DNA from: Ceratorhiza oryzae-sativae | Lineage: Eukaryota > Basidiomycota > Agaricomycetes > Cantharellales > Ceratobasidiaceae | Direction: 5' to 3' | Assembly: GCA_030998015.1 (NCBI GenBank) | Contig: JARWMV010000076.1 | Location: 1 to 64,000, forward strand | DNA length: 64,000 nucleotides | Shown here: positions 10,627 through 21,296 of the stretch, piece by piece | Layout: every line of letters starts with the position of its first letter | Position numbering within the stretch: position 1 is the first letter of the stretch | Notes under the pieces: model-generated | Told to the model about the DNA's origin: nothing | The model's input: only the letters and a program-made list of their open reading frames with translations | The model's database searches: none | Position numbers and translations under genes: made by a program

Positions 10627-13473
10627 TAGCCCCCCCAGTCTGGTATGTCAACTCACATTAGAGAGAATCATATCCCTCATCATCAGAGCTGATGTAAATA
10701 TACTCCCTCTCTTCCAGCTGGCTTGGCTCAGCTAGTTCAGAAGGAGTGGAGGCACCAGACACAGTAAGGACTCCTCATCTGACCTTTAGCCTCAGGATCA
10801 GCTTCAGAGAGAGAGACAGATTGATGGTCCAGCTTCATTTTCAAAATGAACCCTAGGGCGACCATCTGTCACCCCTGTATCCTTGGGGTTGGAAGACCTG
10901 TAACCCATTTGGTTAGCTGGATATGCACTTCCATTTACTAGGATTTTAAGCATACCAAGGGACAGTTTTGGGCCCTGCAGCAGCAGCCAATTGTTCCATC
11001 TTGCTCTTCAGGAACTGGTAGAACTTCTTGGCAGACAATTGTTGCCTCAGAGTGAAGTAGACATGCTGCTCCTTGGTTGTCAGCTTTTAACCCAAGGGTA
11101 GTAGGATTGGGTTTACCATATCATCTCCCCAAGTCTTAGGAACTCCAGACTTATTGGGCTCCAGCCATCCCTTCTTGCAGAATATAGAGTGATATAGATG
11201 GAAACAGTCCTTTCCTGCAGCTATCATGGCACAAGAGAAAGGAGGGAGGACAGCTGTCTTGTCCCTGCCATCATACATAGCCAGACAGTGCAGGCTGCAA
11301 ACAATCTGTAAGGCCCAAATCTGCAATCAAACCACTTCAGAAATAAGGGCAGGAAGAGATTCAAAAGGATTCTGCCAATCCCAAGCAGTGAAGCCTGTTA
11401 TTGGCTCTATAGGGAAGGCAATTCCAGCTTCCCTGAAGTGTGCATATAGAGGTGAATCTGCTGAAAAGTTATGAGACTTGTAGGCCTCTTCCAGAGTCCC
11501 ATTCTGCAGGTAAGTTCCCACAGCATCTTGCACTTGGAGGAGCACATCTACCAAGGCATGGGCTACTTGATCATGCATATACCATCCATCAGTGCCCCAG
11601 TCCTCATTGAAACTATAGTAAATTTCAATGCCATCCCTGAACTTTCATTCCAAGATGGAAGTACTGGAGGCATATAGCCCTTCCCCCATGCACATAGAGG
11701 CTGCCAGGCAAGCAAAGTACTTGGACAGCAGAATTGAATCTGCTACTGCCTTGGCTTGCTCCTCATTGAGCATCATAGGAGGGGACTGCATGGTGCAAGA
11801 ATAGAGAGATAGTGGGTGAAAAGTGCTTAAGAGCTGGTAGGGTGTTGAACCACTGAGGAGAGAGGGCTCTCAAAGGCTGTTTTTATAGAGAGAGTCTGTT
11901 TTCTCTTTGGAATTCATAGGATTGTCCCTTAAGTTCACACAGTGGAATTGGGGGACAATAGCATAAATTCCAAGCAAACCAAACTATAATGTCATGAGTC
12001 TCCATGATATCCCTCAGACGTCTTTGTGCAGCTCTGAGGTTCCCTACTTCTTCCACTAGTTCCCTATTCAACTCCTGTACCCTACTTTCCAAGGCCAACT
12101 CGTCACCAGAAGGTCACCAGATGACTCAGTTCCATCAAAATGAGTCAGATGGTGATTCTGGCTGGTATTCAGGAGAAGGGGAAGGAGGGTAAGCAAGTCT
12201 CAAGTCAACTTTAGATCTTGACTCAAGAGAAGCAACTCACTGATATTCAGGAAGCTTCTCCTGACTCATATTCCCCATCAGTAGGTGCTTCAGAGAGTAT
12301 GGAAGGCTCTCTGGAAGCCTCATGGGGCCGATGTGCATAATCCCTAAACAGATCAGCTTTAGATCTTGACTCAATCGAAGTCAAGAACTTACCAGTCCAT
12401 CCTCTCCAGGAACTCCTCATAGTCAACAGGGCTTATGCTCCTTGGGGGAGGCACAGGCCTTTTCCCTCCTGCCCCATCCATGCATCAAAACCAGATCAAA
12501 TGGGGTTGGCTCCAACCCTGGAGAGGGGGAGTTGGCCATCCAATCTGAAATGAGGGCCTTGACTGGGAGCTTCCAATGGATAGGTTGGAAGTGGAGGATA
12601 AGGGCAGAGAGGGCTGGATTGGGGATACACAGGAAGAGGCACATCTGGGGCAGGCTCAATGCCCTCCCTTCTAGATTGTCGCCTATTCTGCCTGTTTTGA
12701 GATTGCACCCTAGTGCGTTCCCATCTGAGGCCCATAAAGCGATGCTCCAGAATGTCCAGATGGTGCTGGGAGTCTGGGGACGTTGATTGAGTAGTCAGAC
12801 ATGTTTAGAGGGTAAAACTGTGCAGTATACAGCTGTAGTACCTTAGAGACAACACAAAAATCTTATACTGCATGTATTTCACATCCAGTTGCCAATAGGA
12901 AGCTTACTCCAAATAAAAGAAGCTTGTAACTGGCCAAATAGAGTGTGCTCTGCTGTTATCTGTACAGTTATCGCATGCTGATCCTTCCAGATATTTCTTA
13001 TGTAGTCCTCAAACCTTGCTGCTGGTGATTGGTCTAAGCAGTCAACTGAGATTACTTTGCAGTGACTCATTCTGATGATTGCTTAGGGGATCAGACAACT
13101 TTATACTTTAAATCTATATACAGAGAGTTCTAGTATGAGACTTAAAGAGAAGATGAGGGGAAAGGTTTCTGGATGGGGACTAGATGTGATCAATCCAAAT
13201 AGATCAGTGGTCTTGATAAGATGATCAGGAGAGATCTGACTTACCAAGCTTGGTTAATCTTATCTACAGTTGTATAAAAGATCCTAAGTATTGCTGTCAC
13301 TCCATCCCTTGCATTTGATCTGTCCAGTACCATAAGTATTAGACCCAGTAAATAGGTTTGGACTTACAGTATGGGTGGTCTGGCAGGATAAATAGCTCAG
13401 AGGGCATGCCTCTGTTTCCTGGACCCCTGTAAGGGCTGTACTGCCTGCAATTCCTCACCAACACTATGGAGAG
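10627..13473 (-). mobile_element. partial interior of family C element, 5' part missing
   Basis: Sequence between the polypurine tract next to the 9322-10626 LTR and the plus-strand LTR at 13474. It contains no gag, reverse transcriptase or integrase that I can recognise, only remnants of unrelated frames: a Pro-rich one at 12496-12735, a short helical one at 11883-12098 and the pseudogene at 11087-11767. This suggests a non-autonomous LTR element. The second LTR in the same orientation is missing, so the unit is truncated or rearranged. Confidence 0.5.
11087..11767 (-). pseudogene. unrecognised ORF in family C interior with two in-frame stops
   Basis: From MRKQAKAVADSILLSKYFAC at 11767 the frame runs 227 codons to a stop at 11087, broken only by two TGA codons (after ISEVV near 11327 and after STSILE). 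Both could come from CGA by CpG decay. Aromatic- and Trp-rich segments (NEDWGTDGWYMHDQ, GFTAWDWQNPF, KKGWLEPNKSG) look like a real folded protein. I do not recognise it; it may be an accessory or captured gene of the element. Confidence 0.45.
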
Positions 13474-14906
13474 TGTTATGGATCACTAACATTTTTCTAT
13501 TATTTTAGTCTGCTCTGCCAACCTCAAGCAATGCCTCTGTAATTTTCTTGAAATTAAACAAATTTGTATGCATCTGAATTTGTACTATTTGTGTTCCATT
13601 AAATAGTACAAACTTCCTGCTTTCCAACGCATATTTTATTAAGATTTTCCAATAAGATCTCAGAGAGATACAGAGGTTGCAATATTTCCTCTTATCAGGA
13701 GATATTGATTACAACATCACACTGCTCATATCTTGGCAACTGCTTATGCTATCAAAGCAATCTTATGCTCTATCGATAGCTAATCTTCAGCAGTATCTGC
13801 TGCCTGAAGATCATTGCAATCCACCAGATCCTCGCACTGGAACAGCCTGAAGATTGTTAGAATCTTACTGGACCATTAATCAAGATCTAATGACTCCAGT
13901 GAGTCAGGAGAGCCTTCCTGGTTGATCCAGAAGCTTCTCTGACTCACTTTATGACTCACTGAGATGTAGCCTCCATTCATGACATGTATATACTATGATA
14001 ATATGATCTACAAGCCAATAGCAGGTCTCAGATGCATCAATGCCTTTGATCCACACCCTGTCTTTACTCTCTTATCCTATACTGGGCTAGGGTGTACCCC
14101 AAGTATAGCAGTACCCTCTTTTGATGATTGCACTGGCATGCATGTATCTATTTGGCTCTGGAATACCCTCCTCAGGTTACAAAATAGGGATGCTGTGCCA
14201 GAATGAATTCTAAATTCTGGCAGGTGCAGGAATATACAAATTGTAATTGCAGGAATGAAGACTATTACAAAAATCTATTCTGGCACAGCATCCCTAGTAT
14301 AAAAGGACCTCCTCTGAGGCCCTTCCAGACCACCCCTCTCCTCCTACTCTTACTCAACCCAGACCAGTTATTGGTTTCTTTTCTCTTTCTATTTCTCTTG
14401 TCTGTGTGTGATTTCTTATATAACTAGTACTGAGGAATAAAGTACCATATTAGTTATATACTGTCTGATTCATTGTATCTTATATACAGAGGTATATAAG
14501 GATACAATATTGCCTGATTGAGCATGACATTAAGTACCAGCTATGAGAGGAAATCTAAGTACCTGTAGCTGAGGAAGTACATGCATTAGGCAGCCCACCA
14601 TCTATCCTATAAGCTATCACTTGAGTCTAGTATTAAGATTAGTATCAGTTAGTCCAAGCAACTAGGGCTGAACTACATTTAAGATATCTAAGGGAACCTG
14701 ACTGTAGTAGTCTTGCTCTTTATACCTATAAATTAGTCAGTTTACACTGTGAAAGATTAAGACTACCTTGAGTGTTACTTGATTGCATTGCAACTACTTT
14801 GAACCTTCTTACTCCAGTCTAAGAAGTATTGAGTACAATTAGTGTATACTAACATATCTACATTTGCTTAAGCTCTAGATATTCTAGTGTACCCTGACCT
14901 GTAACA
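13474..14906 (+). repeat. family C LTR, likely solo, with a nested foldback insertion
   Basis: TGTTATGGATC...GACCTGTAACA in plus orientation, 1433 bp including a 112-bp insertion. It is flanked by GAGAG and GAGTG, a plausible 5-bp target duplication with one mismatch. No polypurine tract precedes it and no primer site follows, so it looks like a solo LTR. Confidence 0.7.
14185..14296. mobile_element. MITE-like foldback element, 112 bp
   Basis: Perfect terminal inverted repeats of about 20 bp (TAGGGATGCTGTGCCAGAAT and its complement) enclose about 72 bp. The other two LTR copies lack it at this site and read CAGGGTATAAAAGG straight through. Flanking TTACAAAA/TATAAAA suggests an 7-8 bp target duplication as in hAT-type elements. 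Confidence 0.75.
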
Positions 14907-15999
14907 GAGTGCAGCACTTGACAGGGAATAAACAGGTTGATCATGCCTTGTAGCAGAGGACTTACTGATTGATTGGGGTGGTAGGGCTATAAAAAAAGGT
15001 TTTGCCTCATACTGGAGGGCTTATGGTGCACTAATTCTTGAACAGGTTTTCACTCTCAAACACTATGGCTGCTCCCCACCTAGCATTGTACAATCCCTCC
15101 CTATAATAAACTGCCTTGGATGGGTGTGATGTATAGTGGGCTTTTTGCAAGCAGGTGGTTTGCTGTCTGTGACATGTGTGGTGATTGTCATGGCCTAGAC
15201 CATGACACAGATTTTATTATGATTTTCCTATATTTTATACATCTCTCTTTCCCATATTTCTGGACAAGTCCTGTTTAATGGAATATATGCATAGAATTAC
15301 TTACATGATTATATGACCTTGTTGTTGTTTACATTCTGTTTTTACCTTCTGGAATATTCTGTTATGTGGCACCATTCTTACATTGTATGATAGTTGTCTT
15401 GCACCATATGTGTATTTGATATAGCTCATTGTATGAATATATAAGGGAGAGTCTGAGAGCCTTAAGCCTCAGAACTCAACCTCCTGCCATATCCCCTCTA
15501 CTACCTGTGTGACTTATAGTCCATAGTCCCTGCCCAGTCCTCTTAAGGACAAGTGCACATACTTCCACATCCTTGCATCTTATCGCACCCTCACTGCATG
15601 TTCTACCTTAGACATTGTCAGTACAGCCTCTGGCATTGCTGCCCATAGGCTTGTCATTGCCACTTAGGTGTTTGACATTACCCTTCAGGCTGTAGCTCTG
15701 ACAGTGATGGTGCAGACACCTAGGGTTGAGCAATAGGCAACATCTGCCTTGTAGACACCTGGTACTGCCTAGTTCCTTTCTGCTTTTGATTATTATGCAG
15801 TCTGGACCCTTCAGCTATTCCCAGTAGGCTAGTACAGGGCTGCTTCTCAATTCTCAGAGACAGGTACCAAATATGGTATAAAAGCCACAAATGGCAATGA
15901 CATTGAATATGGATGGGCTGAGCCCTGAGGGTTGCACAGAGGCAAGGGGTGGTGGAATGGGGGAAGGAACTGTTGCAATTGTAGAAGAACTTGACCTAG
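14907..15999. other. repeat-derived noncoding DNA with an LTR-like start
   Basis: At 15191 a palindromic TGTCATGG...CCATGACA start is followed by a TATA-like GAATATATAAGGG near 15436, as in an LTR, but I cannot find a matching end or partner. The part next to 16000 is decayed interior of the LTR at 16000-16297. I see no coding gene. Confidence 0.4.
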
Positions 16000-16297
16000 T
16001 GTCATGTCCTAATACTAATCTCTAATGGAGAACTTGATAATGCTCATGACAGGAGGTCAATTTCTTGGGGGAGCCCCCTTGAACTTGACCCTCCTTATAT
16101 ATTCACAGATGCACAGCCTTGTCTACATAGTCTCAAACAACAATTGGTAAACCAATATCACATGTTGACTTGTCAGTGTCTTACAAAGCTTCCAGAATGT
16201 TCCTTTGGTCATGTGACTAGTAAACTTTAGACAAGGTATCTCAAAAAAATATGAGAAAATATTAAATAAATGTCTGGTGCCATGTCAGGTTGTGACA
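16000..16297 (-). repeat. LTR of an element related to B, with primer site
   Basis: On the minus strand it runs from TGTCACAACC to GACATGACA, 298 bp, with a TATATAAGG box and the AGGTCAAGTTC-type inverted motif. Directly after its end is CTAGGTCAAGTTCTTC, the same primer-site sequence as in element B and complementary to the LTR's own CAAGAAATTGACC segment. It is a 5' LTR; its interior to the left is decayed. Confidence 0.65.
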
Positions 16298-17096
16298 TTA
16301 CAAGTCCAGTCAAGACTCAGATATAGGCTTGTTAGCCACCAATACACAGCTGAATTGAATTTGAAAATGTACATGGGGTACAGGGATGTTACAGGACCCC
16401 AAATAGCTTGAGCAATATTAGCCTGGGTGTTGGGTCAAGAATCAAAACACAAAAAAGCACCCAAGACAAATTTACCCAATTAGGTTTGATAGGTGATGAA
16501 GCTAATCAAGAGTTTTTTTTTTATAGTCCTATTTATAGTTGTCTCAGGGCTGGGCCCTATGTTAGACTACAAAAAGTTGCAGGGCATACCCTGGTGCACA
16601 GGTAGGGTAGGACGAAAGAAAACAAGAGTACATATAGGAGAAGAGGAAGCTAGACAGGAACAAACTTGAAGTACATTGGCTATGGCACTACAAACTAAAT
16701 CACCCAGTGGAGTGAACAAAGTTAAGAAGAGATGAGAAATTGTCTGGTTCAAACAGGAGGTCTGAGAGAGTTACCATGTCATGTGACAGGTTATCTAGGT
16801 GGGCAGCATGGTGGGTGCTGTGAGCTGGGCAGAGGATTAGGTAGTGTAACACTGTCTCAGGTAGCCTATGACAATGAGGGCATTCAGGGGACTTGACTTT
16901 CCCTATCTGATGGAGGTGTGCTTGGAGTTGGATGTGTCCGGATGTGAGGTGGTAAAGAAGAGTACTGTTGCAGCATGATAGCTTCCAGGTGTGGTCCAGG
17001 AATTCTTCTGCATGCAATTCCTTATGTCTGGCCACATGTTTCATCCCCAAGTCCAAATGTAACCAATGTTCCAGTGCTTGGGCTCTATATGCTTGC
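16298..17096 (-). pseudogene. 3' fragment of a LINE-type (non-LTR) retrotransposon
   Basis: From 17096 to a stop at 16700 the minus strand reads through a domain typical of the C-terminus of fungal LINE polymerase proteins: HLTSGHIQLQAHLHQIGKV followed by the zinc-finger-like CPHCHRLPETVLHYLILCP (C-x2-C-x7-H-x4-C). The reading frame continues straight to the junction with the LTR of element A1, so the LINE was cut there. The remaining bases to 16298 would be its 3' untranslated tail. Confidence 0.7.
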
Positions 17097-17876
17097 TGTT
17101 ATGACCTGCCTAGCAGACATAACCTAACAACTGAATATTGTACAGATTTATGGCATTTTTCCCGAAGCAGAACAAACCATAAACAAGATCACGTGATCTC
17201 GGCGCTTACTCAATGATTAAGTGCCAGTGGTTACCCTGAACTTGCTCCAGCATTTCTCTCCCATGTTACTTGGAGTGAGGAGCAAGTTGTCACGTGACCT
17301 CAGCGCTTACCCAACGATTAAGCGCTGGTGGTTACCCTGAACTTGCTCCAGCGTTTCTCTCCCATGTTACTTGGAGCAAGGAGCAAGTTGTCATGTGACC
17401 TTGGCGCTTACCCAACGATTTAGCGCTGGTGGTTACCCTGAACTTGCTCCAGCGTTTCTCTCCCATGTTACTTGGAGCGAGGAGCAAGTTGTCATGTGAC
17501 CTTGGCGCTTATCCAGCAATTAAGCGCCAGGTGCTTAAGTCCAAAAGTCACATGACCCTTGGACCTTGTGCAGCTCTATAAGATTCGGAGCTGCACAAAC
17601 TTAGGATAAACAATTACCTAAGACCTAGTACTATATAGAACCTATAACTGCTGTAGACAGCACTTAGGAAAGGGGGGCCACTGCAGCAACCGCAGTCACA
17701 TGTATATAAGGGGAGTAAAGCAAGACTGAACGCCTCAGCTTGCTTTATCTTGTCAACCACCATAGACCATAGCAAACACTGTAACTAGAATGCTCAATAC
17801 ATACTGCATAGCACCAAACCGTCAATGCAGCCACTACTTAAGTGCTCCACAAGGGAGCCTCCAGAGGGTCACAACA
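17097..17876 (+). repeat. 5' LTR of A1
   Basis: Runs TGTTATGACC to GGTCACAACA, 780 bp. It is longer than the 3' LTR (about 580 bp) because it has extra units of a 101-bp tandem repeat. The TATA box TATATAAG is at 17703-17710. Confidence 0.88.
17188..17555 (+). repeat. 101-bp tandem repeat with palindrome and stem-loop
   Basis: Three units plus a partial fourth, period 101 bp. Each opens with TCACGTGA or TCATGTGA (17189, 17290, 17391, 17492) and is followed by a stem-loop. The best is at 17301-17327: CAGCGCTTA, a 9-nt loop CCCAACGAT, then TAAGCGCTG. A further TCACATGA is at 17548. The 3' LTR has two units and A2 has lost most of the stem-loops. Confidence 0.85.
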
Positions 17877-17878
17877 TT

Positions 17879-17890
17879 ATAAAGCAAGCT
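17879..17890 (+). promoter_or_regulatory. putative self-priming site of A1
   Basis: ATAAAGCAAGCT begins two bases after the LTR. It is the exact complement of AGCTTGCTTTAT at 17737-17748 inside the LTR. That segment begins about 34 bp after the TATA box, where the transcript should start. This is the geometry of Tf1-type self-priming. A2 keeps the same pair. Confidence 0.65.
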
Positions 17891-17997
17891 CTTAACTTAA
17901 CTAGTGGCAAACATAAGTATACTACACAGATACTAAGGGCTGAGTACACAAGAAAACCAGCTAACTCCTGTGATACATAAGAGAACATAAAGAAACT

Positions 17998-19635
17998 ATG
18001 TCACAGAGACCACAAACTCAATCTCAAAGCAGAGTGGCAAATAGTAGGCCACAATCACCCAAACCCATTGCTTCCCCAGAGGCTGAAGGTAACCCAGATG
18101 AGACCCTCCAAGGAATGCCAGGGGGGTTGCCACAAAACCCACAACCAGTGGCTCAACCCAACCCCACTCGGGCCCCCATCCTGGGAGGGGAAATAGGGGG
18201 AATACCACTCCGCAGCCCTCAACCGCCAATTCACCTGATAAATCCAGACCCAGAAGATATCTCAAATCCAGAGAGGGATGAGGTAGAAGATATGACCCGA
18301 ACCATATATGAACAAGGCACAGCCTTGGCGGAAGAGGCAAGGACACAACCCCAGCCAGGTCCCGGAGCCATAGCCACTGCCAACCCTATTCACACCATTG
18401 CCACGGCCATCAGGGCAGGGCTCAAGGAACTTAGAGACAATAATCATAGGGAACTAGAAAAGGCAATCATGGGTATAAATCAGTGTCAAATATCACTAAC
18501 CCGACAAGAAGGAAATGTGGACTGGATGGTAAGGTCAATGGAAACATCCAACAAAAATGTCCTCTATGTGGCAAAGAACCAGGACAACCTAAAAGCAGAA
18601 ATGGGGAACCTGATAAAAGAATTAAGGGACATCTCCATGGAAATAAACCGGGTACTGGGAATGCAAGAGCGAAAGCTTGAAAGCTTAGAGAAGAAAACCG
18701 AAAACACAGGGGAGATCCTAATCGCACTAGAACAACGGGTAACCGATCTAGGAAATGAGCTCCGGAAAACAACTGAAGCAGGAAGGCCAAGGGAAAGGAC
18801 AGAAGAAACCAGGGGAAGAACTAGGGTGGTCATAGGAAGCCCCTCACGATCCCCCTCAGCCTCCCCAGTACAAACACCTTTTCTGGGAAGAACCTTCCAG
18901 GTGGAGTGCACAATAAGACCCCAAACAGAACCTCCATCCCAAGCAAACCAACCTACCCTTGCTGCAAACCACACTCCTAAGGAGGCGAGACTAGGGAGAC
19001 CCAGCAAATTCAATGGGAAAAAGGGGAAGGAAGCAGAGAACTTCATAATCAGCATGGAACTTTTCTTTGCTTACTATGACAAATCAGCCTTTGATGACCG
19101 AAAAAAGATATCTGCTGTGCTAATGAACATGGAGGATGGGGAAGCAGCAAACTGGGCACAACATTACCACCAGAAACTACTAGCAGGTGAACACACAGGT
19201 ATTCTTGCATCCTGGAAGGATTTCAGGAAGGGATTCCTGGATGCTTTTAATGACCCAGTCATAAAGGAAAAGACCATCCAGAAACTAAGGAAATTAACAC
19301 AGACCAAGAGTGCATTGGATTATGCTACCCAATTCTGGATCCTGATCCAAGAGGTAGACTGGAACCAGGAAGCCCTCAAGGACCAATTCAGGGAAGGGTT
19401 AAAACCCAAAGTACAACAAGAGATTTTAAGGATTGAAGTACTGGCAAATGAGGCTGAAGGTCCATCATATACCTTAGATCAATTAATTGACTTTGCCTGC
19501 AAAATGGACAACATGCAGTTTGCGAACCAGAAAATGAATACAAGGACCAGCAACTCATCAAATTCAACCTGGGCACCAGCGAAATACAAACAAGGGGGGA
19601 ACAAGCCTTTAGGGACCAGTGGCAAACAGGGGAAT
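17998..19635 (+). pseudogene. gag of A1, N-terminal part (split by element B)
   Basis: 546 codons from ATG to the insertion point. Residues 1-110 are Pro/Gln-rich. A long coiled-coil-like stretch (about 130-260) is followed by a Ser/Arg-rich linker and a retrotransposon Gag domain starting near LGRPSKFNGKKGKEAENF (about 330-510) with the usual FRKGFLDAFNDP and LDYATQFW segments. Gag forms the particle that packages element RNA. The frame resumes exactly at 26581, so gag was intact (about 611 residues) before element B landed. It now runs into the B LTR and stops 21 codons later. Confidence 0.85.
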
Positions 19636-20011
19636 TGTCATGAACTGACACGCATATATCCACTCTACAATATTTTCTCGATTTACTACATTTTATGAGA
19701 TCAACTTCAAAACATACTTGCCTTTTATGGTATATCTGTGTCATGTGACTCAGGGAATGTTCCAGACCGGTAACCGAGATGTATTTCAACTCTGATGTGA
19801 AATTCCGCAGTTCCGCAGTCGCTTCTACTGCTTCTATCTCTTATCTGTCGTGACTCACTGTACGGACTTGTTTGTTATGATGTGGCTCATACCATGTATA
19901 TAAACCAGGTCAAGTTCGCAGAGGATCCCTCAAGAACTTGACCTCTCATCGAATACAAGTTCTTTTACTTTCTCACTATTTTCCTTGTCACCTGACTTGT
20001 CGTCGTTGACA
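19636..20011 (+). repeat. 5' LTR of element B
   Basis: TGTCATGAAC...GTTGACA, 376 bp. The TATA box TATATAAA is at 19897-19904. An inverted pair AGGTCAAGTTC/GAACTTGACCT follows at 19907-19943. Confidence 0.93.
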
Positions 20012-20013
20012 TC

Positions 20014-20028
20014 AGGTCAAGTTCTTGA
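20014..20028 (+). promoter_or_regulatory. putative self-priming site of element B
   Basis: AGGTCAAGTTCTTGA starts two bases after the 5' LTR. It is the perfect complement of TCAAGAACTTGACCT at 19930-19944, which lies 26-40 bp after the TATA box at the expected transcript 5' end. I found no clear match to a tRNA 3' end. The same pair occurs in the related LTR at 16000-16297. Confidence 0.7.
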
Positions 20029-20332
20029 CAATTGTAAGTCTCAGTGTCATCTGGGATATGTTTGGAACGCCATCGGCGTCGTCTCAAGATAACTCCTCGT
20101 TGCCTTCCCCAATCCCACTCCACCTATCCACAGTCACAAGATATCGTTGCCCTATACGCGCCTCTGTGAAACCTTGCATAGCCAGGTCCCTCACACGTCG
20201 TAACAAGCTTCGGTTCTCTAATCTCTTTCGTCAACAAGAGGTGGGGTCGCTCATTGCCCTTAAGTAGCTGAGCAACGGAGGTCACCTTCCTATTCCCATA
20301 GACTCGGGAAAGGGTCTATTTTTCCTTTTATC

Positions 20333-20918
20333 TTGCTCTTGCTCAAGTACGTCTCTGATGGAACGCACGGCCCTCAAGTGGCACAACCTTTTACAGAAGA
20401 TCAGCGTTGCCGCCTGTGTGGGTGGTTCAGACACCTATCGATCCACTGCTTCACCCTCAACTCGGTCGAAAGTATCCTTGAAGAAGCAGGGCACATCGAT
20501 TTTAACCGAGTAGTAATTATCAAAGTCCGCCCCCAGAGAGTCGGACGTGCCCAACAAGCCTTCATCACCAAGCCAGGTGCCCCTGAGTGCAAGATCTGCC
20601 GTCGGCCAAACAAAGCCACCTTCCCCGCACGCTGCCCTTATTGTCCTAAGAAGGACAAATTCCTCTATTACTACACCATCCCTCGCAACCAGCTCTAAGC
20701 TGGAGAACCTCGGTCAACAGCTTCTTCGTCACCTGTTAAACACTATCGAAAACTTCCTAGACAGGTACCGTTATTACCGGAATAAGTACGAAGAAACCCG
20801 TGAAGAACTTCACGAAGCCAAGGCCCGTTGCGCATACTTAACTGAACGTTTGTGCGAACACCAGGAGGACTACCTATCCCTCCTCCAAGACCATCTCAGA
20901 CTAGAAGCTATAGTCTGA
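20333..20918 (+). CDS. pre-gag Cys-rich plus coiled-coil frame of element B
   Basis: A 121-residue frame (20333-20698) contains two Cys/His clusters: CRLCGWFRHLSIHC and CKICRR...CPYCPKK. At about 20690 the sequence continues in another frame with a helical, charged segment LENLGQQLLRHLLNTIENF...EETREELHEAKARCAYL to a stop at 20918. The combination suggests one protein with a zinc-binding head and a coiled-coil tail, broken by a frameshift, or two overlapping frames. A further short frame (20995-21273) precedes gag. Such a leader protein is not a standard Ty3/gypsy component; its role is unknown. Confidence 0.45.
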
Positions 20919-21296
20919 GAAACAGCTGAACCCCACGAGTACGCCTTCCCCGTCTTCTCAACGCCATCAGACCTTCCTCACCCTACCTTTCTAAGTGGCA
21001 CAGGCTCGCCAATTCAGGAAGAAACATCCCTTCCAGCAGCCCAAGCCAATCCTCCCCAAGGAGACACTCCTGTGGGATCAAACTAAATTGAAGAGGGTGG
21101 AGTGCCCATACCATTGCCAAGACACCAAAAGTTGGGACTTGGACGATACCTGGCTAAGGTTTGCAGGGGTCAGAAACTTCGAAATTTATAGACTTGTGCA
21201 GGGGAAAGAAATCCTATATTACCAAAACAATTCCCAATTCCCTGTACTTCCTTACCGTCTCCGTCGCCTTTAAAATTCTATCAAACCTTCTCTGAA

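Noticed and set aside
9322..14906. One full-length element bounded by the two family C LTRs
   Set aside because: The LTRs are in opposite orientation and the right one has its own near-perfect target duplication, so it is more likely a partial element plus a solo LTR.
17188..17555. CRISPR-like array
   Set aside because: Direct repeats of 101 bp without spacer pattern, inside an LTR of a eukaryotic element.
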